Assembly: GCA_026391775.1 (NCBI GenBank)
Contig: JAPLDK010000033.1
Coordinates: 19,803 to 83,802 of the forward strand
Direction of reading: 5' to 3'
From: Bacteroidota bacterium
Lineage (GTDB): Bacteria > Bacteroidota > Bacteroidia > Bacteroidales > FEN-979
DNA length: 64,000 nucleotides
Within the stretch, counting starts at the first letter, position 1. The number at the start of each line of letters is the position of its first letter. Shown piece by piece: positions 31,662-40,548 of this stretch. The notes below the pieces were generated by a model. That model ran no database searches. It was not told the origin of the DNA and worked only from the letters and a program-made list of their open reading frames with translations. The translations under genes were made by a program, and so were the position numbers.

Positions 31662-31798
31662 AGGGAACTCGGAGTCAATCTGGGTCTCAATAAAGGATCT
31701 GAAGATGATAGTAAATTTTGGGAAAAGTTTCGGGTATTCAGAGCCAGGTATAAAAGCATAAAATAGAAAATTTTCAACGGCGACGATTTGAAATCAAT

Positions 31799-32131
31799 AT
31801 GGAAAAGATAATGTTGTTTTATTTGGAAAGACCGGATATTAAAATATCCATGCAAATCTATTTTACTGAGAAAGGACAACTATACTTTGATGGCTATGAT
31901 ATTGGTAAAACTGTTGATGATTTGTGGGGAGATTCTGATTATGAGTATGTTTATACAATAGAACCAGGGGAGGTAAATAAGTTCTACCAACTATTTAACA
32001 TACAAAACGGAGATAAATCTGTTCTTTTACGGGAAATTAAAAACCGCTTCAGTGTAAATGAAGCATATACATTGTTTGGGGAATTTATGCGTGTGAATAA
32101 TATCAGTTTCAGCAGGTTCTCATATACCTGA
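31799..32131 (+). CDS. Small hypothetical protein
   Basis: 110-aa ORF, MEKIMLFYLERPDIKISMQIYFTEKGQLYFDGYDIGKTVDDLWGDSDYEY...; plausible composition, no recognised domain. Confidence 0.5.
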   Translation: MEKIMLFYLERPDIKISMQIYFTEKGQLYFDGYDIGKTVDDLWGDSDYEYVYTIEPGEVNKFYQLFNIQNGDKSVLLREIKNRFSVNEAYTLFGEFMRVNNISFSRFSYT

Positions 32132-32144
32132 TTTTCACCTCCCC

Positions 32145-32207
32145 TGCCGTTTAACTGTTATTCCCTACCATTCAACAAATAACATATACTGCAAAACTGA
32201 TAAGTCA
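32145..32207 (+). promoter_or_regulatory. Second 21-bp-phased box array (candidate LytTR operator)
   Basis: Units at 32145, 32166, 32187: TGCCGTTTAACTGTTATTCCC / TACCATTCAACAAATAACATA / TACTGCAAAACTGATAAGTCA. Confidence 0.5.
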
Positions 32208-32621
32208 AAGCAACTTTACCAGTGGAATGAAATGATGCAATATACTACCACAGAAGGAACGCAGGGGATTTGCCCGGGTGGCTGGCATTTGCCGACTGAT
32301 GCCCACTGGTCGGGGCTAACGAGTTCCCTGGCCGGTCAAAGTGTTGCAGGTGGAAAAATGAAGGAGACCGGACATGCACATTGGACTGCTCCAAACACAG
32401 GAGCTTCCAACAGCAGCGGATTTAAAGCTCTTCCGGGCGGAGCCAAAAACTATATAGGCGGCACATTCGGAGATCTTACTAACATTGGTTTTTTCTGGTC
32501 ATCATCACAGAACTTCTCAACCTCCTCATGGGTCCGGCAGTTGGGTTATAATACCGCAGCCGCGGACCGCATAGATTATATGAAGACTTTTGGTTTTTCA
32601 GTCCGTTGCATCCGGAACTGA
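32208..32621 (+). pseudogene. 5'-truncated FISUMP (Fibrobacter succinogenes major paralogous) domain protein
   Basis: Frame reads KQLYQWNEMMQYTTTEGTQGICPGGWHLPTDAHWSGL...GFFWSSSQNFSTSSWVRQLGYNTAAADRIDYMKTFGFSVRCIRN; no signal peptide and the N-terminal part of the domain is missing. Confidence 0.65.
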
Positions 32622-32703
32622 CCTTCCCTAAATAACCATACACAGATTCAAACCAGAACATATTCGTTCCAGCAGCACTTTTTACCATTAACAGCATAAA
32701 ACC

Positions 32704-33211
32704 ATGAAGAAAAAAAACATAATTCTTATAGCATTGTTCCTTTCTTGTTACTGTTTGGGAGCACAAGCCCAATGGCTTCAGGATACCAGGCTAACCAATG
32801 ATAATTCAGGTTCCTGGACTTACGGCAATACCCCGTCTGATAACAATGTGTGGTGTGTTGCTGCGACCGGTAGCGATGTGCATGTGGTTTGGTACGATTA
32901 CCGGAATGATTTGGGCATGGGAGAGATATACTATAAAAAATCGGCAGATGGAGGTGTGAATTGGGGATCAGATATCAGACTTACCAACAACCATCGGCTA
33001 TGTAATACCCCAGACAAGTTCAGTAAAAATAAGTGTTTATAATTTCCTCGGTGAGGAGATACGGGTATTGGTCAATGAAGAAAAAGCTCAGGGAACTTAT
33101 GAATTGGTTTTCTATGCAAAAGGAATGGCGAACGAAACTTATTACTTTACAATCAGGACTGGAAATTTCGTCCAAAGTAAAAAGATGATAATATTAAGAT
33201 GGACCGTATGA
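32704..33211 (+). pseudogene. Internally deleted BNR-type secreted protein: N-terminus joined out of frame to a FlgD-like C-terminus
   Basis: Frame 1: MKKKNIILIALFLSCYCLGAQAQWLQDTRLTND...GEIYYKKSADGGVNWGSDIRLTNN. From 32993, in the +1 frame: IGYVIPQTSSVKISVYNFLGEEIRVLVNEEKAQGTYELVFYAKGMANETYYFTIRTGNFVQSKKMIILRWTV*. Confidence 0.8.
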
Positions 33212-34266
33212 AAAACCTGGTTATTGACCATATTATAATACGACAACAAACAATCTGCTTCATAATCCTTTTGCTTCTTATCAGTAGTCTGACGAACCAG
33301 GGGCAAACAATCGTGAAGAAAGACTTCCTTGTTGCGTTCAATGATACTATCAAAGGTGGCTATGGTTATAAAGATCATAACGGGACAGTGGTTATCCCGA
33401 TAGGAAAATACCCTATGGTTTTCTCCGACACCTTCAGGACTTATGCAATTGTGGCCAGCCCTGAAAAAGGTTTTGTTACCATTAACCGCCAGGAACAAGT
33501 TTTATATGAAGTATTTCCTTATGACAATGGCCCTGATTATATATCTGACGGGCTTTTCAGGATAATAGCAAACAAGAAAATCGGGTTTGCCGATTCAGCA
33601 ACGGGTAAGGTTATGATTATTCCTCAATTCGATTGCGCCCGGCCTTTTGAAAACGGCCTGGCTGAAGTCAGCACAAACTGTAAGTCCCAGGTATACGGAG
33701 ATAATGCTACATGGATAAGCGACAACTGGTACTATATCGACAAAACAGGAAGGAAAATTGACAAGCCCGATACGAATATGAAGCAAAAAGAATCTGTTGC
33801 CGCCCCGGACTCCGTAAAGCCGGTATACCTGGACCATAATGATACAATATATATAACAATTTATAAACGTGTGGCAGTGGACCTCAGACAAAAAGTCGAC
33901 ACGGGATCAATTGAGAATAAACTCTTTGCGGCTAAAATGAGTGCATTGACTCCCGAACAGCAAAATCAATTGGAGCCAATATTCGTAAAATCAATAACCG
34001 AGTATGCAGCTAAGACTCATTTCGAGGCATGGACACTTATGATGAATTTTAACAACTTGGCGAGAAAAGATGTAAAAGACATTGCAGATAAGTATGAAAT
34101 CCGTGTTCAAAACCTGGGTGACGAATGCTACGCTGCGGAATTTTGGGAAGCCCTTGAGCAGGGGGGCTACAATAAAGTAATGGCTTTGCTTTACGTCAGG
34201 GAAAAGGACGGCTCGTTTACGTTTCACGACCCATACCAGGCGGTGATTGATTTTTTAAACCAGTAA
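33199..34266 (+). CDS. WG-repeat-like protein with the same C-terminal domain as 28836..30425
   Basis: Signal-anchor, WG-type repeat (FADSATGKVMIIPQFDCARPFENGLAEVST...WYYIDKTGRKI), C-terminal domain ending KEKDGSFTFHDPYQAVIDFLNQ. Confidence 0.75.
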   Translation: MDRMKNLVIDHIIIRQQTICFIILLLLISSLTNQGQTIVKKDFLVAFNDTIKGGYGYKDHNGTVVIPIGKYPMVFSDTFRTYAIVASPEKGFVTINRQEQVLYEVFPYDNGPDYISDGLFRIIANKKIGFADSATGKVMIIPQFDCARPFENGLAEVSTNCKSQVYGDNATWISDNWYYIDKTGRKIDKPDTNMKQKESVAAPDSVKPVYLDHNDTIYITIYKRVAVDLRQKVDTGSIENKLFAAKMSALTPEQQNQLEPIFVKSITEYAAKTHFEAWTLMMNFNNLARKDVKDIADKYEIRVQNLGDECYAAEFWEALEQGGYNKVMALLYVREKDGSFTFHDPYQAVIDFLNQ

Positions 34267-34341
34267 CCCTGCCATAGGCATTCCAGATCATTGTCAAGGG
34301 AGCCCCTACCCTGTTTTAAGGGTTTATTCTATTTCTCAGCA

Positions 34342-34404
34342 CGCCGTTGATCAAAGAATTCATACCGTTAAAAAAACAACATATACCGATTACAGGTCCT
34401 CTAT
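34342..34404 (+). promoter_or_regulatory. Third 21-bp-phased box array (candidate LytTR operator)
   Basis: Units at 34342, 34363, 34384: CGCCGTTGATCAAAGAATTCA / TACCGTTAAAAAAACAACATA / TACCGATTACAGGTCCTCTAT. Confidence 0.55.
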
Positions 34405-34435
34405 TGCAACAACATCGTTTTACAAATATGTTTGT

Positions 34436-34723
34436 GTGTTTCTCCAAAAAAGCAAATTGAAAAAATTAGAAAGGTTTAAGAGTTTTTTTACAAAAAAGCA
34501 TTCTGAACCATTGCCTCTTTTAATTATAAAGAAGAATGCCGATGATGCCAATGTGAAAGAATACAATTCCATTGAGGAAGCTATCGAAGACCTGGAAATG
34601 GATCCTAATGTTTCGGCTGATAAAATAGAAAAACTACGATCTGCTTTTAAAAGTCTGAAGAACAAAAGTGCAATCCGGATCAGGAATGGAGAACTTATAA
34701 ATAGTGAGAAATCAAAGAAATAA
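34436..34723 (+). CDS. Small charged hypothetical protein
   Basis: 95-aa ORF from GTG, Lys/Glu-rich, no recognised domain. Confidence 0.4.
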   Translation: MFLQKSKLKKLERFKSFFTKKHSEPLPLLIIKKNADDANVKEYNSIEEAIEDLEMDPNVSADKIEKLRSAFKSLKNKSAIRIRNGELINSEKSKK

Positions 34724-34776
34724 AGAGTCACTGCGAATTAACTGCCAAACATTATAAACTTTTATTTGAAACAAGT

Positions 34777-35055
34777 ATGAAAAGTATAATTACAATATTC
34801 GGAGTGTTATTGATGGCTTCAGGAGTTTTTGCCCAGGCGCCGGAGAAACTGAGTTACCAGTCGGTGATCAGGAACTGATAAATTCGAAACCCTGAGTTAT
34901 CGTCTTTATGATTTTACGGGAGGCAATTACTAAACCAAAAAGTCAGCAGTACAGAAACAAGCATACCAATGGGTAGCCTTTCTTCTGCCATTTATTATTT
35001 GAAAGTAATCGATAATTCAACAGAATTAAAAACTTTCAAAATCATTAAAAATTAA
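34777..35055 (+). pseudogene. Internally deleted secreted protein (signal peptide plus T9SS sorting-domain remnant)
   Basis: MKSIITIFGVLLMASGVFAQAPEKLSYQSVIRN*, then FETLSYRLYDFTG with a frameshift to QLLNQKVSSTETSIPMGSLSSAIYYLKVIDNSTELKTFKIIKN*. Confidence 0.75.
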
Positions 35056-35059
35056 AACC

Positions 35060-38000
35060 ATGAAAAAAATACTTATCCTCATTGCAGTTTTGTTTACAGC
35101 CTGTTTTACCCAGGCACAGGTGAATGGATTTACACTTACCGATCCTTCTTATCCTGCAACACACAATTTAGGTACTTCCTTCCCATTAAATATATCGTTT
35201 AATTGGACAACTGCTACCAAAAGTGATACTGTAAAAATTCAGTACAATGCTGCTTTAGTAAGTTATGATCCTAGTTGTTCAACGGCTTTACCCGCTTGCA
35301 TGATCATAACGAACAGTGGCCCCCAGCTTACTATCACCATGAGCAATTTATCGGCCTGCACAAACACAGGCGCCATAAGTTTTAATGTGTGTTTTAGATT
35401 CAACTGCCCCGATTCTTGTACAGGTGTAACAAAACCGGCAATTTTTACAGGCGTAAATACAGATAATTTAGGTACAACTCAAAATGCTAACTGCACCGCA
35501 AATGGTATTTTAAATAACCTTTTTTCACTTACCCATAGTTTTTATTCGTTCAACATAATGACTGCGGAAGTGACTTTTAGGGTATGGTTTAATAATCCGG
35601 ATTGTTTTTATATTAAAAATCCAAGTTTTGACATTGCACTTTCCCCTTCATTAGGTCTGATAACATCGGTTTATGGTGCCAATTATACTTATACACTTTC
35701 AGGAAATGTAATTACACCTAATATAACTGCCTTTAACCAAAATTCGAATGATTATTTCTTTTATGTGGTAAAGCTTGACTCGTGTAATACAGGGCGTGGG
35801 CAAACGCTTACAAGCAATGTAACTTTTAAAGGAACAAACTGCAGTGTAGCAAACAGTATTATAAAAGGGCCTGTGCCTGCAGCCTATACAATACCAGCGG
35901 TGGCTGTTGCCAATTCAGGTATTTCTGTTTCAAATATGACTGCGACATCATCATCTTTTTCTTATACTATTAACAATACAGGCAATACACCGGTAAATTT
36001 AATAGCTACCAATTTTTTACCACTGGTGCATTTAAAAAGCTTATCTGATCCAACTCCATCCAATACAGTATTACAAAACACGACCCAAGCCGGACTTGGT
36101 GGCAGTATTACATATTATGATTGTACTCTTTCACCCACAGGCCCTTTTCCTTTAACAGGCAACGGAGCTACCAATGGAAGTGCTCCGGCAACCAATACAA
36201 CAAAGTTTAATCATACTGTAAATAATTTATTACCCGGACAATCGGTTAGTCTGTCTCTATATTACGACTTAACTTCATCATGCAATGGAGCCGCAGGAAA
36301 TCCGCCTTATAAAGACAGTTTGGCCATTTCCTTTGATTGTGACGCCGGCCCGGTGGGTGGCTGTGTACCTTGTGACGGGGGTGGAAATGCAAGCGGGGTT
36401 GTTATTTACAATCCGCAACCGGATATAGGTTGTACACAAAATCAATATATTCCGGGTTGCAAAAACGTTGGAGATACCATCGGTTTATGTTATGAATTTA
36501 AAAACTCCGGTGACGCTGCTTTAATTGGTGGGATATTCAACGTGCAATTACCGGTATGGTTACAGGCCGATATTTCCAGCATAGTTTATACCGGCTTTTC
36601 TCCTGATCCTACCATTATACCTTCAACAAATCTCAAATTTAATTTACCAAATATACCTTCCGGCATCAGTACTTATAAAATTTGTTTTAAAGCTGTTGTT
36701 CAAAGTGGTGCAGTTGGCGGATCAAATGGTTATTGGTCTATTGTTTCCGGAGGTAATTTAATTAATCAGCAATTAGTTTGTTATACCTCTCTTAATATTT
36801 GTGCATTTGCAGCAATAGGTATAGATAAAAAAGTAAAAGGGAGTTTGAACGGAAGCTATGCGAATAGCGGCACTGGTAAACCCAATACACCTGTGGATTA
36901 TGAAATTACAATACGTAATACGGGTACCATTGCTGTTGACAGTTTGGTTGTAATTGACAGAATTCCGGCAACAGGGAACCTGACTATTTTAGGCAGCCCG
37001 GGCTCAATAGCTGTAAGCGACCAGTTTAATATGCAGATGCTTACTGCACCCATAAACAGTAATTATACTGCTTCATATACCGCTACTCAAAATATATGTA
37101 CAACTTGGCCAGGTACCGGCACTCCCTGCAATGCCGGCGTATGGGGTGCATCAGTTGCAGATGGAGGAGTTAAATTTGATTTTAATCCAACTTACACTTT
37201 AGCACCCGGGGGCACTTATACGTTTACATTCAGAACACAAATACCGGCCGGAACTGCCGATGGATTGATTGATTGTAACACAGCCGGGTTTATTGCAAAA
37301 TCAACCACAGGCGGATATACAATTAACCCGGTAGAAACAAATCCGGTTTGTATCCAGGTGGTTAATGATACTTGTAACCATTTATGTAATTCTGATTTCG
37401 AGGATAAGCAACTCGTGGCCCCCGGCAGCCAGGGCATTTTTAACGAAGACTCCGTCTCATGCTGGAAAACCACAGCTACTGACCATATGATTGAAGTCTG
37501 GGGTAACGGTTTCAATGGCGTACCTTCTTATTCGGGTAATCAGTTCATTGAATTAAATGCCAATATGGTGGGAACACTTTATCAAACATTTACAGCCACC
37601 CCCGGAACTACTGTTACTATTTCTTTTGCTCACCGGGGGCGTGTAGGGTATACAAACCAGATGAGTGTAGCAATAGAACCAGCTCCTATTGGCAGTGGGG
37701 CAGCTATCGTTTTAGAAACAGACACTGCCAGTATTTCCGCCTGGACAATGCACACTGTAACCTATACATTTCCCGGTTCCGGTTCTTCCTATGTGCTGAG
37801 TTTTATTTCTCTCCCTGTGGGGGGTACTTCAGCAGGCGGGAATTTCCTGGATGCGATTTCTGTTGATTGTCATACAGATATCTGCAGCAAAACAGATGCA
37901 AGAATAACCAGACTGCCCCAGGGTGAATGTTGTTTTCAGGTTGATATCTCCAACACATACCGGCCGGATTATTTTACCGGAATTTCTATTACTTCCGATA

Positions 38001-39616
38001 ATTTGACCCTGGCTAACGTTTCATCCGATAATCCCTGGAGTACTATCACTTATCAATCTCCTACCCAGGTGGTTTTTACGAAAAATCCTCCTTATAACGG
38101 CATTCCTTTGGATACAGCTGGATTTCAGACTCTGGGTGTTATTTGTTTTGCGGGTAGCGGCGTTAACCACATTAATGTTGATTTCATTGGCAATCCTCCC
38201 AAGTATGACACGGTTTGCAGGAAAACACTGACTCTTGAAGGTTGCAGTATTCCGGTCGACACCAACTGTGTTGCCGTTCTTGATCTGAAAGCCGAATGTG
38301 ATACAGGCGCTGTTAAAATGAAGTTCAGAATAAGAAACAATTCCAGTTTTACAGTCCGGGGATTAACGCTGTATTCTCAAACCCCCGATGTAAGCCCTTC
38401 TCCCAAATTTATAGGGATCCCGGATCTGTTACCAGGTCAAACCTCTGCCTATATTGAAACCGCACTGATGGTTTCCAATAATGCAACCAATGCATGCTTT
38501 TTCTTTGCAGCATGCGATCAGTATACAAAACCGGGGCCCACAGGTCCATTTCCAAGCTGGTGTTGCATGGACAGTATACGCTATTGTGTCGATATTCCAC
38601 ACTGCGATCCATGTGATGGTATAACGTTTACAGCAACAAAGAATGATCCCGTCAAATGTTGTTATAATCTTACACTTAAAAGTAATTACTACAACGCCAA
38701 CATAGAATACCTTGAGTTTACCGGACTTGGAGGCACCCAGTTTGCGATCTTCACCGGATGGAATATAATCCCTCCAGTGAGCAGCAGCCATATTAAGATC
38801 AAAGCGCCGGGAGGAGGTATCCCACCGGGGACATACCCTGATTTTGCTTCCTTCTGCCTTACCGGCACTTCAACTTCACCTCATATGATATTGATCAACA
38901 GTATCGATGCAAAGGGAGTTCACTTATGCACCGATACGCTGAAGTTTGATTCCTGTCAAATGGTTACCCCGACCTGCGCCAATATTATCAATGATTCGCT
39001 TTACTGTTCAGGGGGGAAGATCAAATATACATTTTACGTGAAAAACAATGCACCTTTTACGCTGTACCAGATTGACTACAGGACAACCGATATAAGTGTG
39101 GTCCTGGATTCAAATTACACTCAGCCTCACCCTCCGATTGCCCCTGGAGTCACCGGAGGGCCCTTTACGGTTACCATTGTTTCGGCAGGTAAAACCCTTG
39201 ACAGATTTTGCATGTATCTCACAGGCCATAATGGAATTTACGATTCCATAACAGGTCAGGCCGCAACTGAGTGCTGCACCGACTCTCTGGGGGGAATCTG
39301 CCTGCCTATGATCAAATGCGGAGGTACTGATTCTACCTGCTGCGCTTTTGAGAATATGACGATTCCCAACGGGATTACTCCTAACGAAGATGGAAAAAAT
39401 GATGCATTTATAATTCTGAATTCAACATGTTGCAGTTATATCTCCATAAAAGTATTTAACCGATGGGGCAATATGGAATATCAAAACGATGATTACAAAA
39501 ACGACTGGAAGGGAGTAAATAATGGCGGCCAGAAGTTAGTGCAGGGAACCTATTTCGTTCTGCTTGAGCTTCCGAACGGTAATAAAAAAGGTATCTATGT
39601 TGATATCCGATATTAA
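35060..39616 (+). CDS. Giant surface protein with DUF11-like repeats and T9SS type B (gliding-motility-associated) C-terminal domain
   Basis: Signal peptide, Cys/Ser/Thr-rich repeats with DUF11 (VDYEITIRNTGTIAVDSLVVIDRIPATG), C-terminal IPNGITPNEDGKNDAFIILN...ISIKVFNRWGNMEYQNDDYKNDWKGVNNGGQKLVQGTYFVLLELPNG. Confidence 0.88.
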   Translation: MKKILILIAVLFTACFTQAQVNGFTLTDPSYPATHNLGTSFPLNISFNWTTATKSDTVKIQYNAALVSYDPSCSTALPACMIITNSGPQLTITMSNLSACTNTGAISFNVCFRFNCPDSCTGVTKPAIFTGVNTDNLGTTQNANCTANGILNNLFSLTHSFYSFNIMTAEVTFRVWFNNPDCFYIKNPSFDIALSPSLGLITSVYGANYTYTLSGNVITPNITAFNQNSNDYFFYVVKLDSCNTGRGQTLTSNVTFKGTNCSVANSIIKGPVPAAYTIPAVAVANSGISVSNMTATSSSFSYTINNTGNTPVNLIATNFLPLVHLKSLSDPTPSNTVLQNTTQAGLGGSITYYDCTLSPTGPFPLTGNGATNGSAPATNTTKFNHTVNNLLPGQSVSLSLYYDLTSSCNGAAGNPPYKDSLAISFDCDAGPVGGCVPCDGGGNASGVVIYNPQPDIGCTQNQYIPGCKNVGDTIGLCYEFKNSGDAALIGGIFNVQLPVWLQADISSIVYTGFSPDPTIIPSTNLKFNLPNIPSGISTYKICFKAVVQSGAVGGSNGYWSIVSGGNLINQQLVCYTSLNICAFAAIGIDKKVKGSLNGSYANSGTGKPNTPVDYEITIRNTGTIAVDSLVVIDRIPATGNLTILGSPGSIAVSDQFNMQMLTAPINSNYTASYTATQNICTTWPGTGTPCNAGVWGASVADGGVKFDFNPTYTLAPGGTYTFTFRTQIPAGTADGLIDCNTAGFIAKSTTGGYTINPVETNPVCIQVVNDTCNHLCNSDFEDKQLVAPGSQGIFNEDSVSCWKTTATDHMIEVWGNGFNGVPSYSGNQFIELNANMVGTLYQTFTATPGTTVTISFAHRGRVGYTNQMSVAIEPAPIGSGAAIVLETDTASISAWTMHTVTYTFPGSGSSYVLSFISLPVGGTSAGGNFLDAISVDCHTDICSKTDARITRLPQGECCFQVDISNTYRPDYFTGISITSDNLTLANVSSDNPWSTITYQSPTQVVFTKNPPYNGIPLDTAGFQTLGVICFAGSGVNHINVDFIGNPPKYDTVCRKTLTLEGCSIPVDTNCVAVLDLKAECDTGAVKMKFRIRNNSSFTVRGLTLYSQTPDVSPSPKFIGIPDLLPGQTSAYIETALMVSNNATNACFFFAACDQYTKPGPTGPFPSWCCMDSIRYCVDIPHCDPCDGITFTATKNDPVKCCYNLTLKSNYYNANIEYLEFTGLGGTQFAIFTGWNIIPPVSSSHIKIKAPGGGIPPGTYPDFASFCLTGTSTSPHMILINSIDAKGVHLCTDTLKFDSCQMVTPTCANIINDSLYCSGGKIKYTFYVKNNAPFTLYQIDYRTTDISVVLDSNYTQPHPPIAPGVTGGPFTVTIVSAGKTLDRFCMYLTGHNGIYDSITGQAATECCTDSLGGICLPMIKCGGTDSTCCAFENMTIPNGITPNEDGKNDAFIILNSTCCSYISIKVFNRWGNMEYQNDDYKNDWKGVNNGGQKLVQGTYFVLLELPNGNKKGIYVDIRY

Positions 39617-39634
39617 ATAATTAAATTCTGAAAA

Positions 39635-40540
39635 ATGAAAAAGTTTATCATACTGGCAATAATGTGTTCTTCACTGTTTGCGAAAGCCCAGCAGGAACCT
39701 CAGTATACACTGAACCAGTTTAACAGTAACCTGGAGATTAACCCGGCATATGCAGGTGCAAATGACGATGCAAGTCTCAGTCTCAGGTACCGCAAACAAT
39801 GGGTAGGTTTTACCGGCTCCCCATCTACCCTCTGTTTTAATGGCGAAAGTAAAATCATTAAACAGCGGCTTGCATTAGGTCTTACCATTGTTGGTGACTG
39901 GATTGGAATAACACAAAGTACGTATGCCGATCTTAGCGTAGCATCACACCTGCGCCTGGGCGCAAAGGGGACCCTCTCCGTCGGGATTAAGCTTGGCGTG
40001 CAGTTCCTGAAGTCTGATTTTTCGAAGTTGTCGAATGTCGACCTCACCGACCCTCTCTATAATACCAATGCAAGTGTATTCATACCCTATGCAGGGTTCG
40101 GGGCGCTTTTCTATACACGGAAATTATATATCGGGTTTGCTGTTCCACAGGTAGTGTCGTTTGAAAATGTAGCTCCCCAATCCAAGATCATCAAACCTCA
40201 CTTTTTTCTGTATGGGGGTTACAGGGTTATTCTTAACAGCGATTTTGAACTCCGGCCTGCCCTTTTGTGCAAATATGTGACTGCGGCGCCTTTTGAAGCC
40301 GATATTGCCATTGATGCATGGTTCAAAGGTATGGTTGGTGTGGGGGTTTCGTACCGCACTTCTGATGCAGTAAATTTTATGATCAAAGGAAGACTCGGAA
40401 ATTTTTATCTCGGTTATTCTTACGATATGACAGTCTCCGGCCTGAGACCATACAATTCAGGTACACATGAGATCTATCTTGGATTTGAATTCGGTAAAAA
40501 AGGCAATCCCGACAGGAAACAGAATAACCGGTATTTTTAA
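39635..40540 (+). CDS. PorP/SprF-family type IX secretion outer membrane protein
   Basis: QQEPQYTLNQFNSNLEINPAYAGANDDASLSLRYRKQWVGFTGSPSTLCFNGES; immediately downstream of the type B cargo. Confidence 0.93.
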   Translation: MKKFIILAIMCSSLFAKAQQEPQYTLNQFNSNLEINPAYAGANDDASLSLRYRKQWVGFTGSPSTLCFNGESKIIKQRLALGLTIVGDWIGITQSTYADLSVASHLRLGAKGTLSVGIKLGVQFLKSDFSKLSNVDLTDPLYNTNASVFIPYAGFGALFYTRKLYIGFAVPQVVSFENVAPQSKIIKPHFFLYGGYRVILNSDFELRPALLCKYVTAAPFEADIAIDAWFKGMVGVGVSYRTSDAVNFMIKGRLGNFYLGYSYDMTVSGLRPYNSGTHEIYLGFEFGKKGNPDRKQNNRYF

Positions 40541-40548
40541 TAATCACA

